Assembly (NCBI GenBank): GCA_041905595.1 | Contig: JAYRKT010000002.1 | Coordinates: forward strand, 129,709-193,708 | Direction: 5' to 3' | From: Aliitabrizicola sp041905595 | Lineage (GTDB): Bacteria; Pseudomonadota; Alphaproteobacteria; Rhodobacterales; Rhodobacteraceae | Length of the DNA stretch: 64,000 nucleotides | In this document: positions 31,172 to 40,069 of the stretch, piece after piece | Numbering within the stretch: position 1 is the first letter of the stretch | Layout: every line of letters begins with the position of its first letter | Position numbers and translations under genes: made by a program | The notes under the pieces: model-generated | Seen by the model: the letters and a program-made list of their open reading frames with translations, nothing else | Databases searched by the model: none | Told to the model about the DNA's origin: nothing

Positions 31172-32047
31172 ATGTTCGACGAATCCGAAGACCTGCCGCC
31201 GATCCTGCGCGGCGCGCCCGACACGACCGAGTTCAAGAAACTCCGCAAACGGCTCGTGCGCGAGGTGCGCGAGGCGATCGAGACCTATGGCATGGTCGAA
31301 CGGGGCGCGCGCTGGCTGGTCTGCCTCTCGGGCGGGAAGGACAGCTATACGCTTCTCGCCGTGCTGACCGAACTCAAATGGCGCGGCCTGCTGCCGGTGG
31401 ACCTGCTGGCCTGCAACCTCGATCAGGGCCAGCCGGGTTTTCCGGCGACCGTCCTGCCCGAGTTCCTGACCCGGATGCAGATCCCGCACCGTATCGAGTA
31501 TGCCGACACCTATTCGATCGTCGTCGACAAGATCCCGCAGGGCCGCACCTACTGCTCGCTTTGCTCGCGTCTCCGCCGCGGCAACCTCTACCGCATCGCG
31601 CGCGAAGAGGGCTGCTCGGCCGTCGTCCTCGGCCATCACCGCGACGACATCCTCGAGACCTTCTTCATGAACCTCTTCCACGGCGGGCGGCTGGCCACCA
31701 TGCCGCCGAAGCTGGTCAACGAGGATGGCGACCTGTTCGTCTACCGCCCCCTTGCCTTCGTGGCCGAGGCGGATTGCGAGCGGTTCGCCCGCGACATGGC
31801 CTATCCGATCATCCCCTGCGACCTCTGCGGCAGCCAGGAGGGCCTCCAGCGCCAACAGGTGAAACAGATCCTCGACGGATGGGAGGCGCGCAGTCCTGGC
31901 CGCCGGCAGGTCATGTTCCGGTCGCTGATGAACACGCGGCCGTCACACTTGCTGGACACCGCGTTGTTCGATTTCGCCGGGTTGCAGCTTGGCGCCACCC
32001 CCGCGGGAGATCGTGAAAATCCTCCGCAACTTCGGGGTGAGGATTAA
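31172..32047 (+). CDS. ttcA: tRNA 2-thiocytidine(32) synthetase TtcA
   Basis: A 291-residue ATP pyrophosphatase-type thiolase that puts sulfur on C32 of tRNAs. The PP-loop is CLSGGKDSYTLLAVL near residue 50. An iron-sulfur-binding Cys pair is YCSLCSRLRRGNLY near 130, and a third Cys is in PCDLCGSQEGLQR near 215. LGHHRDDILETFFMNLFHGG is also diagnostic. ATG 31172 (MFDESEDLPPILRG) is preferred to 31148 because GGAAAAG lies just upstream. Divergent from the DUF3833 lipoprotein gene. Confidence 0.95.
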   Translation: MFDESEDLPPILRGAPDTTEFKKLRKRLVREVREAIETYGMVERGARWLVCLSGGKDSYTLLAVLTELKWRGLLPVDLLACNLDQGQPGFPATVLPEFLTRMQIPHRIEYADTYSIVVDKIPQGRTYCSLCSRLRRGNLYRIAREEGCSAVVLGHHRDDILETFFMNLFHGGRLATMPPKLVNEDGDLFVYRPLAFVAEADCERFARDMAYPIIPCDLCGSQEGLQRQQVKQILDGWEARSPGRRQVMFRSLMNTRPSHLLDTALFDFAGLQLGATPAGDRENPPQLRGED

Positions 32048-32123
32048 CATTCCGATCAGCCTGTCTGCCTAGCCTGCTCTCTGCGGGCTGTGGATCGCCC
32101 GCGGCGAATGGGGCGCGGGGCAA

Positions 32124-33653
32124 ATGGTGGACCTCAAAGGTATCCAGCGCGGGATGGTGCGGCTCAACAGCATGCTGCGCCGGCCCGAAGTGATGATCTT
32201 CTTGCCAGCACTCACACTTGCCGGTTTCTGGCTGGGGGGCGAAGGGACGCTGATCCTGATCGCGCTTGGCCTTCCGATGCTCTTCGTGATGACCGGCGCT
32301 TTCAGCCAGGCGCCCGCCCCCGCCGCCGCCCTGGGCGAGGTGGGATTGAGGTCAGACATTACATCTGCCCTCGACGCCGTCCTGCGCCAGGGCCGCGCCT
32401 CTGGCCTGACCACGGCCTGCCTTGTCCTCCAGTTCGACGACGCGGATCGGTTCCTCGACCGCCACGGCCGCTCCGTCGAGGCGGAGATGCTGCAACGTTC
32501 GACCGAACGGATCTGCTCCTCGCTTCGCCAGGGCGATACGGTTGCCCGGCTGGAAGGCGGCGGGTTGGCAGTGGCCCTCGGGCCTGTGCGCCGGCTCGAC
32601 CTTGAAACGCTCGTACAGGTGGCGGGGCGGCTCCAGACAGCTATCGGTGCGCCCCTGTCGATCGAGGGAGCGCAGATCTACGTTACCTGTTCGGTCGGCT
32701 TCTGCCTGGTCTCGCGTGCGCCACAGGAAACCGGCCGCGCCATGCTCGACGCGGCGCAGGTTGCCGCGGACGAGGCGCTCCGCAACGGCCCCGGGGCCAT
32801 TCGCAGCTTTTCGCCCGATATGGCCCGCACCCGCGCCGATCGCGAGGCAAGGCGCGACATTCTGGAGGCCGCCCTTGACGATGGCCAGATCCGCCCGCAT
32901 TTCCAGCCGCAGATCTCGACCGACACAGGCGAATTGACCGGATTCGAGACGCTCGCACGCTGGCATCATCCCGACCGTGGCATCCTTCCGCCGGCAGAGT
33001 TCCTGCCCGCGATCGAAGAGGCGGGGCTGGCCGAGCGGCTGGGTGAGGTCATGATGTTCCACGCCCTGACCTCGCTTTCGCGATGGGACAAGGCCGGACT
33101 GGCGGTTCCCTGCATCTCGGTCAACTTCTCCGGGGCGGAGCTGAGAAACCCGCGGCTGCCTGAACGGATCAAATGGGAGCTTGACCGCTTCGATCTGACA
33201 AGCAGCCGCCTGACGGTTGAGATACTGGAAACCGTGGTAACCCGCACCGACGATGATGTGACGGTACAGAACATCGCCGCCCTGGCGCGGCTGGGCTGCA
33301 ATATCGATCTGGACGATTTCGGCACCGGCCATGCCTCGATCACCAACATCCGCCGTTTCGGCGTGCGCAGGATCAAGATCGACCGCAGCCTTGTCACCCG
33401 GGTCGACACCGACCGCGAGCAACAGAAGATGATCGCAGCGATCCTGTCGATGGCCGAACGGCTGGGCATCGACACGCTGGCCGAAGGCGTCGAAAGCGCG
33501 GGCGAGCACACGATGCTTGCCCAGCTTGGCTGCCGCCATGTGCAAGGCTTTGCCATTGCCCGGCCGATGGACTTCGACGCGGCGACCGAATGGATCCGCA
33601 ACCACGCCGCGCGGCTTGGAACACCGCCTCGACTGGGTCATCGCAGCGCCTGA
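32124..33653 (+). CDS. c-di-GMP phosphodiesterase: membrane anchor, degenerate GGDEF, EAL
   Basis: A 509-residue protein. Two hydrophobic segments near the N-terminus (VMIFLPALTLAGFWLGG; LILIALGLPMLFVMTGAF) anchor it. Residues about 80-245 form a GGDEF domain whose signature is replaced by LEGGGLAVAL, so cyclase activity is unlikely. Residues 250-500 form an EAL domain with GFETLARWHHP (the catalytic Glu is kept), ISVNFSGAELR, DDFGTGHASI, IKIDRSLV and LAEGVES, so phosphodiesterase activity looks intact. It lies between ttcA and yidC. Start could be ATG 32154. Confidence 0.92.
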   Translation: MVDLKGIQRGMVRLNSMLRRPEVMIFLPALTLAGFWLGGEGTLILIALGLPMLFVMTGAFSQAPAPAAALGEVGLRSDITSALDAVLRQGRASGLTTACLVLQFDDADRFLDRHGRSVEAEMLQRSTERICSSLRQGDTVARLEGGGLAVALGPVRRLDLETLVQVAGRLQTAIGAPLSIEGAQIYVTCSVGFCLVSRAPQETGRAMLDAAQVAADEALRNGPGAIRSFSPDMARTRADREARRDILEAALDDGQIRPHFQPQISTDTGELTGFETLARWHHPDRGILPPAEFLPAIEEAGLAERLGEVMMFHALTSLSRWDKAGLAVPCISVNFSGAELRNPRLPERIKWELDRFDLTSSRLTVEILETVVTRTDDDVTVQNIAALARLGCNIDLDDFGTGHASITNIRRFGVRRIKIDRSLVTRVDTDREQQKMIAAILSMAERLGIDTLAEGVESAGEHTMLAQLGCRHVQGFAIARPMDFDAATEWIRNHAARLGTPPRLGHRSA

Positions 33654-33770
33654 CGAGGCCGGCGGGCCGCTGCCGAGCAAACCGTTCATCCGGGAATCCG
33701 CTTGACCTTGGACGACCCATCTGTTGAAGCACCGCCTGACCCTTTTTCTGGCGGAACGGTGGTGGTCCAG

Positions 33771-35594
33771 ATGGACGATCAGAACAAGAACCTCATCCTC
33801 GCAACCGTGCTCAGCTTCCTGGTGATCCTGGGCTGGTTCCTGATCTTCCCGCCGCCCGAAACCCAGCCGGCGCCGCAAACCCCGGCCGCGGCGACCGAAG
33901 CCACGACCACGGCCCCTGCGGCCACGGCATCCACGTCCAGCGAAGCGACCGAGCCCGCCGCAGCGGAAACCGCGCGCATTTCAATCGACACCCCGCGGGT
34001 CTCCGGCTCGATCGCGCTGACCGGCGGGCGGATCGACGACCTGCTGCTCAAGGATTACCGCGTCACAATCGACCCGACTTCGCCACTGGTGCGCCTGCTC
34101 ACACCCGTCGGCGAGAAAGAGTCCTACTATGCGCGCTACGGCTGGGAATCCGACGGCTCCGTCGCCTCGACGGACCTGCCGGGCCCGAATACCGTCTGGA
34201 CCCAGACCGCCGGATCGACGCTGACCCCCGGAGCGCCCGTCACCCTGTCCTGGGACAATGGCAAGGGCCTGGTCTTCACCCGCACCTTTGCGATCGACGA
34301 CAACTACATGTTCTCGGTTACCCAGGGCGTGCAGAACAATTCGGCCGCTCCGGTCACCCTCTATCCCTATGGGGTGATCGACCGCCATGGCGTCCCGAGC
34401 GATGCACAGAACTTCTTTGTCCTCCACGAAGGCGTGGTGCGCATGGCGGACGGCAAGCTGGAAGAAACGCGCTACAAGGATGTCGCGAAGCTTCCGGTCA
34501 TTCCGGGCGAGGGCGGCCCGGCTGAAAGCGTCGAGGTGGCTCAGAATGGCTGGATCGGCTTCACCGGCCATTACTGGCAGACGATCCTGATCCCTGCCGA
34601 CGGCCAGCCCTTTACCGCAGTGACCAAACATCTGGCTGAGGGCGACATCTTCCGCACCACGGTCCGCAACCAGCCGGTTACCGTCGCGCCCGGCGCCGCG
34701 GCCGAGAATGCCTCGCGCCTGTTCGCCGGGGCCAAGGAATGGGAAACCCTGCGCTATTACCAGAACGAACAGGGCGTCCACGGCTTCATCGACTCCATCG
34801 ACTGGGGCTGGTTCTACTTCCTCACCAAGCCGATCTTCCGCGTCCTGCACGCACTGCACGGCCTGATCGGCAACATGGGTCTGGCGATCATGGCCCTGAC
34901 CCTGGTGCTGAAGATCATCGTTCTGCCGCTCGCGTGGAAATCCTACGCCTCGATGGCCCGGATGAAGGAACTTCAGCCCGAGATCGAAAAGTTGAAGGAA
35001 CGCGCCGGCGACGACAAGGCCATGATGCAGCGCGACATGATGGCCCTCTACAAGGAAAAGAAGGTCAACCCGGCCGCCGGCTGCCTGCCGGTGCTGATCC
35101 AGATCCCGATCTTCTTCTCGCTCTACAAGGTGATCTTCGTCACGCTGGAGCTGCGCCACGCGCCGTTCTTCGGTTGGCTCAAGGACCTCTCAGCGCCCGA
35201 TCCGTCGTCGCTGTTCAACCTGTTCGGCCTGCTGCCCTGGGCAGCGCCCGCACACGGCACGCTGCTGGCCACGATTTTCATCGGTGCGCTGCCGATCCTT
35301 CTCGGGATCTCGATGTGGTTCCAGCAGAAACTGAACCCCGCCCCGGCCGACCCGGCGCAGGCGGCGATCTTTGGCTGGATGCCATGGATCTTCATGTTCA
35401 TGCTGGGTGGCTTCGCCTCGGGACTGGTGCTCTACTGGATCACCAACAACACCATCACCTTCACGCAGCAGTACTTGATCATGCGCAGCCACGGGGCCAA
35501 GCCGGATATCTTCGGAAACATCAAGGCCTCGGTCAAACGCAAGCCAAAGGCGGCGAACGACGCCAAGCCGCCAAAGACCGGCGCGAAGAAATGA
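33771..35594 (+). CDS. yidC: Membrane protein insertase YidC
   Basis: A 607-residue Oxa1/YidC insertase. The start MDDQNKNLILATVLSFLVIL at 33771 is the usual alphaproteobacterial one. A Pro/Ala/Thr-rich linker (residues 30-75) and a large periplasmic beta domain follow. The conserved core runs from about 360 with GWFYFLTKPIFRVLHALHGL, KMKELQPEIEKLKERAGDD-like sequence and KKVNPAAGCLPVLIQIPIFF near 455. The basic tail (SVKRKPKAANDAKPPKTGAK) is typical for ribosome contact. Overlaps the MOSC gene by four bases. Confidence 0.97.
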   Translation: MDDQNKNLILATVLSFLVILGWFLIFPPPETQPAPQTPAAATEATTTAPAATASTSSEATEPAAAETARISIDTPRVSGSIALTGGRIDDLLLKDYRVTIDPTSPLVRLLTPVGEKESYYARYGWESDGSVASTDLPGPNTVWTQTAGSTLTPGAPVTLSWDNGKGLVFTRTFAIDDNYMFSVTQGVQNNSAAPVTLYPYGVIDRHGVPSDAQNFFVLHEGVVRMADGKLEETRYKDVAKLPVIPGEGGPAESVEVAQNGWIGFTGHYWQTILIPADGQPFTAVTKHLAEGDIFRTTVRNQPVTVAPGAAAENASRLFAGAKEWETLRYYQNEQGVHGFIDSIDWGWFYFLTKPIFRVLHALHGLIGNMGLAIMALTLVLKIIVLPLAWKSYASMARMKELQPEIEKLKERAGDDKAMMQRDMMALYKEKKVNPAAGCLPVLIQIPIFFSLYKVIFVTLELRHAPFFGWLKDLSAPDPSSLFNLFGLLPWAAPAHGTLLATIFIGALPILLGISMWFQQKLNPAPADPAQAAIFGWMPWIFMFMLGGFASGLVLYWITNNTITFTQQYLIMRSHGAKPDIFGNIKASVKRKPKAANDAKPPKTGAKK

Positions 35595-36349
35595 CCGCCC
35601 GGCTGGCGCAACTGTGCCGCCACCCGATCAAGTCGGCGGGCTACGAGGAAATCGAAAGCGCGACCCTGACCGAGGGCCGCGCTTTCCCCTTTGATCGCGA
35701 ATGGGCTGTCGCGCATGAGGCGGCGCGCTTTGGCCAGCAGCCGGACGGCTGGGCGCCGAAGATGAACTTCCTGCGTGGCTGGGCCTCGTCGCAGCTGATG
35801 GCAATCGCCAGCAGTTCCGACCCCGCCAACCGCCGGGTCACCCTGCGCCATCCGTCCGCGGGAACACTGACCGTCGCCCCGGACCAGCCCGAGGAGGCCG
35901 CGGCCCTGGTCGACTGGCTCCGCCCGCTCTGGCCCGAGAACCGCCCGGCCCCCTCCCGGGTCGTGCGGGTCGAGGGGCAACCAATGACAGATGTACCCGA
36001 GCCATGGGTAGCGGTCCTCAATCTCGCCAGCAATCGCGATCTCGGGCAGCGGATGGGCATGGACCTGTCCATCCATCGCTGGCGCGGAAACCTTTGGCTC
36101 GACGGCCTCGCCCCCTGGTCGGAATTCGACCTGGTCGGCCGAGAGATTGCCGTCGGCCCGGTTCGCCTGCGTGTCGAGCAACGTATCACCCGCTGCCGTG
36201 CCACTTGCGCCGACCCCGAAACCGGCCGCACCGACGGCGACACTCTCGCCGCCCTCGAAGCCGGCTTCGGACATCAGGATTTCGGCGTCTATGCCCGGGT
36301 CGTCAGCGGCGGCACCCTGCGGCTGGGCGATGAGGTGACCCTGGTATGA
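35591..36349 (+). CDS. MOSC domain protein
   Basis: A 252-residue protein with an N-terminal beta-barrel MOSC_N part (MTARLAQLCRHPIKSAGYEE) and a C-terminal MOSC domain carrying the conserved Cys in RITRCRATCADPETGRTDGD. The domain occurs in molybdenum-cofactor sulfurases and in YcbX/YiiM-type reductases that detoxify N-hydroxylated bases. A molybdopterin-dependent role is possible but not shown. It is coupled to yidC (ATGA) and engB (ATGA), a constant order in Rhodobacteraceae. Confidence 0.92.
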   Translation: MTARLAQLCRHPIKSAGYEEIESATLTEGRAFPFDREWAVAHEAARFGQQPDGWAPKMNFLRGWASSQLMAIASSSDPANRRVTLRHPSAGTLTVAPDQPEEAAALVDWLRPLWPENRPAPSRVVRVEGQPMTDVPEPWVAVLNLASNRDLGQRMGMDLSIHRWRGNLWLDGLAPWSEFDLVGREIAVGPVRLRVEQRITRCRATCADPETGRTDGDTLAALEAGFGHQDFGVYARVVSGGTLRLGDEVTLV

Positions 36350-36996
36350 GCTTGGCCTTCCCGCTTGCCCCCGAACCCGAAGAGGCCGCGCGTGAGGCCG
36401 GGCGGCTGCTGTTCGCCGGACCGGTGACCTTCGTCAAGGGGGTCACCGCCATGTCTGGCCTGCCACCGGCAGATCGGATCGAGATCTGTTTTGCAGGCCG
36501 TTCGAATGTCGGCAAGTCAAGCCTCATCAACGCGCTCACCGGCCGCAAGAACCTTGCGCGCGCCTCGAACACGCCGGGCCGGACGCAGGAAATCAACTTC
36601 TTCGCGCTTGGCGATGACCGCTACATGGTCGACCTGCCCGGTTACGGCTATGCCGAGGCGCCGGTCGCGGTCGTGGCAAAATGGCAGGCGCTGCTGAAAA
36701 GCTACCTCGCCGGTCGCGTCACCCTGCGCCGCGCTTTCGTGCTGATCGACACCCGCCACGGGGTGAAGGCGGTTGACGAGGAAATCCTTTCTCTGCTCGA
36801 CCGCTCCGCCGTCACCTTCCAGGTGGTGATGACGAAGTCCGACAAGGTGAATGCCGCAACCCGCGAAGCCAATATCGAGCAGGTCCGCGGCGCCCTGGCC
36901 AAGCATCCGGCGGCTTATCCGGAAATCGTCCTGACCTCGTCGGAAAAGGGCGACGGAATCGAGACGCTTCGCGCGATCATCGCCGGGCTTGAATGA
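36346..36996 (+). CDS. engB: Ribosome biogenesis GTPase EngB (YsxC/YihA)
   Basis: A 216-residue GTPase needed for late 50S assembly. G1 is FAGRSNVGKSSLINAL near residue 49, G2 region ASNTPGRTQEINFF, G3 VDLPGYGYAEAP, G4 VMTKSDKVN and G5 TSSEKGDG. All motifs are intact. The N-terminal 30 residues are longer than in E. coli. A GC hairpin follows the stop. Confidence 0.97.
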   Translation: MSLAFPLAPEPEEAAREAGRLLFAGPVTFVKGVTAMSGLPPADRIEICFAGRSNVGKSSLINALTGRKNLARASNTPGRTQEINFFALGDDRYMVDLPGYGYAEAPVAVVAKWQALLKSYLAGRVTLRRAFVLIDTRHGVKAVDEEILSLLDRSAVTFQVVMTKSDKVNAATREANIEQVRGALAKHPAAYPEIVLTSSEKGDGIETLRAIIAGLE

Positions 36997-37002
36997 GGTT
37001 TC

Positions 37003-37019
37003 GGCCGGACTGTCCGGCC
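37003..37019 (+). other. GC hairpin after engB
   Basis: GGCCGGA-CTG-TCCGGCC, a 7-bp perfect stem with a 3-nt loop, 7 bases after the engB stop. No T run follows, so it is a processing or attenuation hairpin rather than a standard terminator. The remaining 130 bases before argB show no other clear signal. Confidence 0.5.
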
Positions 37020-37151
37020 CGTCAGAAAGATCATGAAGCCTTCCCGGGCCGTCCGCCCAAACAGGCGCCGCCGCGCCGCGAGTCGCTTGGCACGCCCCTT
37101 CAAAGGGGCTAGGACGGACCCCGCATTTCCGCCCGCAACAAGGGGCCCCGC

Positions 37152-38048
37152 ATGAGAAAGCAGACCACCACGATGGAAGATTCGATCGCCACCGCCCGGG
37201 TCCTGTCCGAGGCGCTTCCCTACATGCAGCGCTATTCCGGCGCGGTCGTCGTTGTGAAGTTCGGCGGCAACGCCATGGGTGACGATGCGGCCATGGCCGA
37301 GTTTGCCCGCGACATCGTGCTGATGCGGCAAGTTGGCGTAAACCCGGTCGTCGTGCATGGCGGCGGGCCGATGATCAACGAGATGCTGAACAAGCTCGGC
37401 ATCAAGTCGGAGTTCGTGCGCGGCAAGAGGGTGACCGACAAGGCGACCGTCGAAGTGGTCGAGATGATCCTGTCGGGCCTCGTCAACAAGCGCATCGTGC
37501 AGGCGATCAACGATCAGGGCGGCCGCGCCGTGGGCATATCGGGCAAGGACGACGACCTGATGGTCTGCGAGGCGGACGATCCGGAGTTGGGCTTCGTCGG
37601 CCGCCCGGTCGAGATGAATGTGCAGGTGCTGCGTGACCTCTACGAGGCAGGCATCATCCCGGTCGTCGCTCCGGTCGCGACCGGCATGGCCGATAACGAG
37701 ACCTTCAATGTCAACGGCGATACCGCGGCGGGCGCAATTGCCGGGGCACTGCAGGCAGACCGCCTGCTCCTCCTGACCGATGTGTCGGGCGTGAAGAACC
37801 CGGCGGGCGAGGTGCTGACCCAGATCACCCCAGAGGAAGTGCGGGCCATGATCGCAGACGGCAGCATCTCGGGCGGGATGATCCCCAAGACCGAAACCGC
37901 TCTGGCCGCGCTCGATCAGGGCGTGAGGGCCGTGACCATTCTTGACGGGCGCATCCCGAATGCCTGTCTCTTGGAACTCTTCACCGACCACGGGGCTGGA
38001 TCGCAGATCCGCTCAACCGAACCGCGGGTGAAGCCGCGCCGCAGATGA
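37152..38048 (+). CDS. argB: Acetylglutamate kinase
   Basis: A 298-residue amino-acid kinase, second step of arginine synthesis, phosphorylating N-acetylglutamate. Motifs: VVVKFGGNAMGDD near residue 35, NPVVVHGGGPMINEMLNKLG near 77, VNGDTAAGAIAGALQADRLL near 195 and SGGMIPKTETALAAL near 238. AAGGGG lies before ATG 37152; an internal ATG at 37173 is possible. The C-terminal motif GAGSQI near the end is part of the arginine-feedback region. Overlaps the next gene by four bases. Confidence 0.97.
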   Translation: MRKQTTTMEDSIATARVLSEALPYMQRYSGAVVVVKFGGNAMGDDAAMAEFARDIVLMRQVGVNPVVVHGGGPMINEMLNKLGIKSEFVRGKRVTDKATVEVVEMILSGLVNKRIVQAINDQGGRAVGISGKDDDLMVCEADDPELGFVGRPVEMNVQVLRDLYEAGIIPVVAPVATGMADNETFNVNGDTAAGAIAGALQADRLLLLTDVSGVKNPAGEVLTQITPEEVRAMIADGSISGGMIPKTETALAALDQGVRAVTILDGRIPNACLLELFTDHGAGSQIRSTEPRVKPRRR

Positions 38049-38698
38049 CCACGCTTGACGGGATCGTTGGCCGCCTAGCAGCGCAGGGCCTCGCGATCCT
38101 TGGCGGCTTTGCGGCGACGCCAAAGGATGACCTGCCGGCGGGGACAGGGACGCTACTCATGATCGGCCCGGACGGGGCGAACTTCTGGCCGGTGCTGACG
38201 GCCAGCGTGGAATGGCAAGATGGAGCGCCCGACCCCGTCGACCGCTGGTCGCGGCGCGTGGTCGGCAGCATCGCCTGCGACCTTGGCGCAAAGGCATTGT
38301 TCCCTTTCGGCGGCCCGCCTTATCGCCCCTTTTTCACCTGGGCCTTGCGGACGGGCAGATGCCACCAGTCGCCCGTCCGGCTCCTTGTCCATGACGAGGC
38401 GGGGCTTTGGGTTTCCTTCCGCGGCGCCCTGGCGCTGAAAGAGATGATCGACCTGCCGCCTCCGCCGCCCTCGCCTTGCGAAACCTGCGTCGGCCAGCCC
38501 TGTCTGACGACCTGCCCGCCCCGGGCGCTGACCGCTGCGGGCTACGACGTCCCGGCCTGCCACGTTTTCCTCGACACGCCGCCGGGGGCCGACTGCCTGT
38601 CGAACGGCTGCGCCGTGCGCCGCGCTTGCCCGGTCTCGGTCGCCCATGCAAGGATGCGCGAACAGTCGGCCTATCACATGGGGCAGTTCCACCGATGA
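38045..38698 (+). CDS. Ferredoxin-like iron-sulfur protein
   Basis: A 217-residue protein with a Cys-rich C-terminal third: PCETCVGQPCLTTCPPRAL (Cys-x2-Cys-x4-Cys-x3-Cys-Pro) and DCLSNGCAVRRACPV, which together could hold two [4Fe-4S] clusters in a QueG-like arrangement. The N-terminal 130 residues resemble the substrate side of epoxyqueuosine reductase-type proteins only loosely. No signal peptide. It is co-translated with argB and sixA. An electron-transfer or small reductase role is likely; substrate unknown. Confidence 0.8.
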   Translation: MTTLDGIVGRLAAQGLAILGGFAATPKDDLPAGTGTLLMIGPDGANFWPVLTASVEWQDGAPDPVDRWSRRVVGSIACDLGAKALFPFGGPPYRPFFTWALRTGRCHQSPVRLLVHDEAGLWVSFRGALALKEMIDLPPPPPSPCETCVGQPCLTTCPPRALTAAGYDVPACHVFLDTPPGADCLSNGCAVRRACPVSVAHARMREQSAYHMGQFHR

Positions 38699-39201
38699 CC
38701 AAGCGCCTGATCCTGACGCGGCACGCCAAATCCAGCTGGGACGATCCGAACATGGCCGACCACGACCGCCCGCTGAACGAGCGCGGCAAAGCCGCGGCGG
38801 CCGACCTTGGCGGCTGGCTTGCCTCCCGCGGCTACGTGCCCGACGAAGTCCTGTGTTCGGACGCCCTGCGCACCCGCAAGACCTGGTCCGGCATCGCGCC
38901 GGCTTTGCCGGGCACGCCGATCCTCGAACTCAAGCCCGCGCTCTACCATGCCGGGCCGGACGTGATGCTGGCCGTCCTGCGCCATGCCAAGGGCGACACG
39001 GTGATGATGATCGGCCACAACCCGGGCATCGCCGAATTCGCCGCGCGTCTGGTCGCCCGCGCCCCGATCAACCCCGAGTTCCACCGCTACCCGACCGGCG
39101 CGACGCTGGTTGTGGATTTCGACATCGCCGACTGGCATCAGACCGAATGGGGCCGCGGCGCGGTGATGGATTTCGTCATCCCGCGCGAAATCGTCGCCTG
39201 A
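38695..39201 (+). CDS. SixA-type histidine phosphatase
   Basis: A 168-residue phosphohistidine phosphatase. The catalytic His is in LILTRHAKSSWDDP at the N-terminus, the second active-site His in MMIGHNPGIAEFA near residue 108, and the acid pair region around SDALRTRKTW. The compact form without a lid matches SixA, which removes phosphate from His in phosphotransfer proteins. Overlaps the ferredoxin-like gene by four bases; last gene of the argB operon. Confidence 0.9.
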   Translation: MTKRLILTRHAKSSWDDPNMADHDRPLNERGKAAAADLGGWLASRGYVPDEVLCSDALRTRKTWSGIAPALPGTPILELKPALYHAGPDVMLAVLRHAKGDTVMMIGHNPGIAEFAARLVARAPINPEFHRYPTGATLVVDFDIADWHQTEWGRGAVMDFVIPREIVA

Positions 39202-39216
39202 GCATTTTCTGCTCTT

Positions 39217-39277
39217 AAATATCCTCTGGGGGTGATTGCGCGAAGCGCAGACGGGGGCGGAAAGCCCCCCTTCTTTC
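39217..39277. repeat. Intergenic repeat copy 1 with terminator hairpin
   Basis: AAATATCCT (39217-39225), a G run, the small hairpin TGCGCGAAGCGCA and the terminator GGGGGC-GGAAA-GCCCCC (39253-39270) followed by CTTCTTTC. It fills the gap between two converging genes (sixA and bztD). The same layout recurs at 53046-53108. Confidence 0.75.
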
Positions 39278-39278
39278 T

Positions 39279-40058
39279 TCAGTGCCCCAGGATCTGGCTC
39301 AGGAACAGCTTGGTGCGTTCCGACTTCGGGTTGAGGAAGAATTCCTCGGGCTCGTTCTGCTCGACGATCTGGCCCTGGTCCATGAAGATCACCCGGTTCG
39401 CCACCTGACGGGCAAAGCCCATCTCGTGGGTCACGCAGAGCATCGTCATGCCCTCTTCGGCAAGTTCGATCATGGTATCGAGAACTTCCTTAATCATCTC
39501 GGGGTCAAGGGCCGAGGTTGGCTCGTCGAACAGCATGATCCTGGGCTTCATGCAGAGCGACCGCGCGATTGCGACGCGCTGCTGCTGGCCGCCCGACAGC
39601 TGGCCCGGATACTTGTTGGCCTGCTCGGGGATCTTGACCTTCTTGAGGAAGTACATCGCCGTCTCTTCCGCTTCCTTCTTCGGGATCTTGCGGACCCAGA
39701 TCGGGGCGAGCGTCAGGTTCTCGAGGATGGTCAGGTGCGGGAACAGGTTGAAATGCTGGAACACCATCCCGACTTCGGACCGCACCTTGTCGATGTTCTT
39801 GATGTCGTTGGTCAGTTCCGTGCCATCGACGATGATCTGCCCCGACTGGTGTTCCTCCAGCCGGTTGATGCAGCGGATCAGTGTCGACTTGCCCGAGCCC
39901 GACGGGCCGGCGATGACGATGCGCTCGCCCCGCCTCACCGTCAGGTCGATGTCGCGCAGCACGTGGAACGTGCCGTACCATTTGTTCATCTTGGTGATCT
40001 GGACCGCGACCTCGTCGCTGACCTTCATTTCCTTGCGGGCCTTGGCGGCTTCAGCCAT
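39279..40058 (-). CDS. bztD: Glutamate/glutamine/aspartate/asparagine ABC transporter ATPase BztD
   Basis: A 259-residue ATPase of the polar amino-acid class. Walker A GPSGSGKSTLIRCINRLE near residue 45, Q-loop VFQHFNLFPHLTILEN, signature LSGGQQQRVAIARSL, Walker B IMLFDEPTSALDPEMI, H-loop CVTHEMGFARQ. Long stretches, down to FLSQILGH at the C-terminus, agree with Rhodobacter BztD. It is the last gene of bztABCD and follows bztC by 11 bases. Confidence 0.95.
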   Translation of the reverse strand: MAEAAKARKEMKVSDEVAVQITKMNKWYGTFHVLRDIDLTVRRGERIVIAGPSGSGKSTLIRCINRLEEHQSGQIIVDGTELTNDIKNIDKVRSEVGMVFQHFNLFPHLTILENLTLAPIWVRKIPKKEAEETAMYFLKKVKIPEQANKYPGQLSGGQQQRVAIARSLCMKPRIMLFDEPTSALDPEMIKEVLDTMIELAEEGMTMLCVTHEMGFARQVANRVIFMDQGQIVEQNEPEEFFLNPKSERTKLFLSQILGH

Positions 40059-40069
40059 GTCGGTACTCC

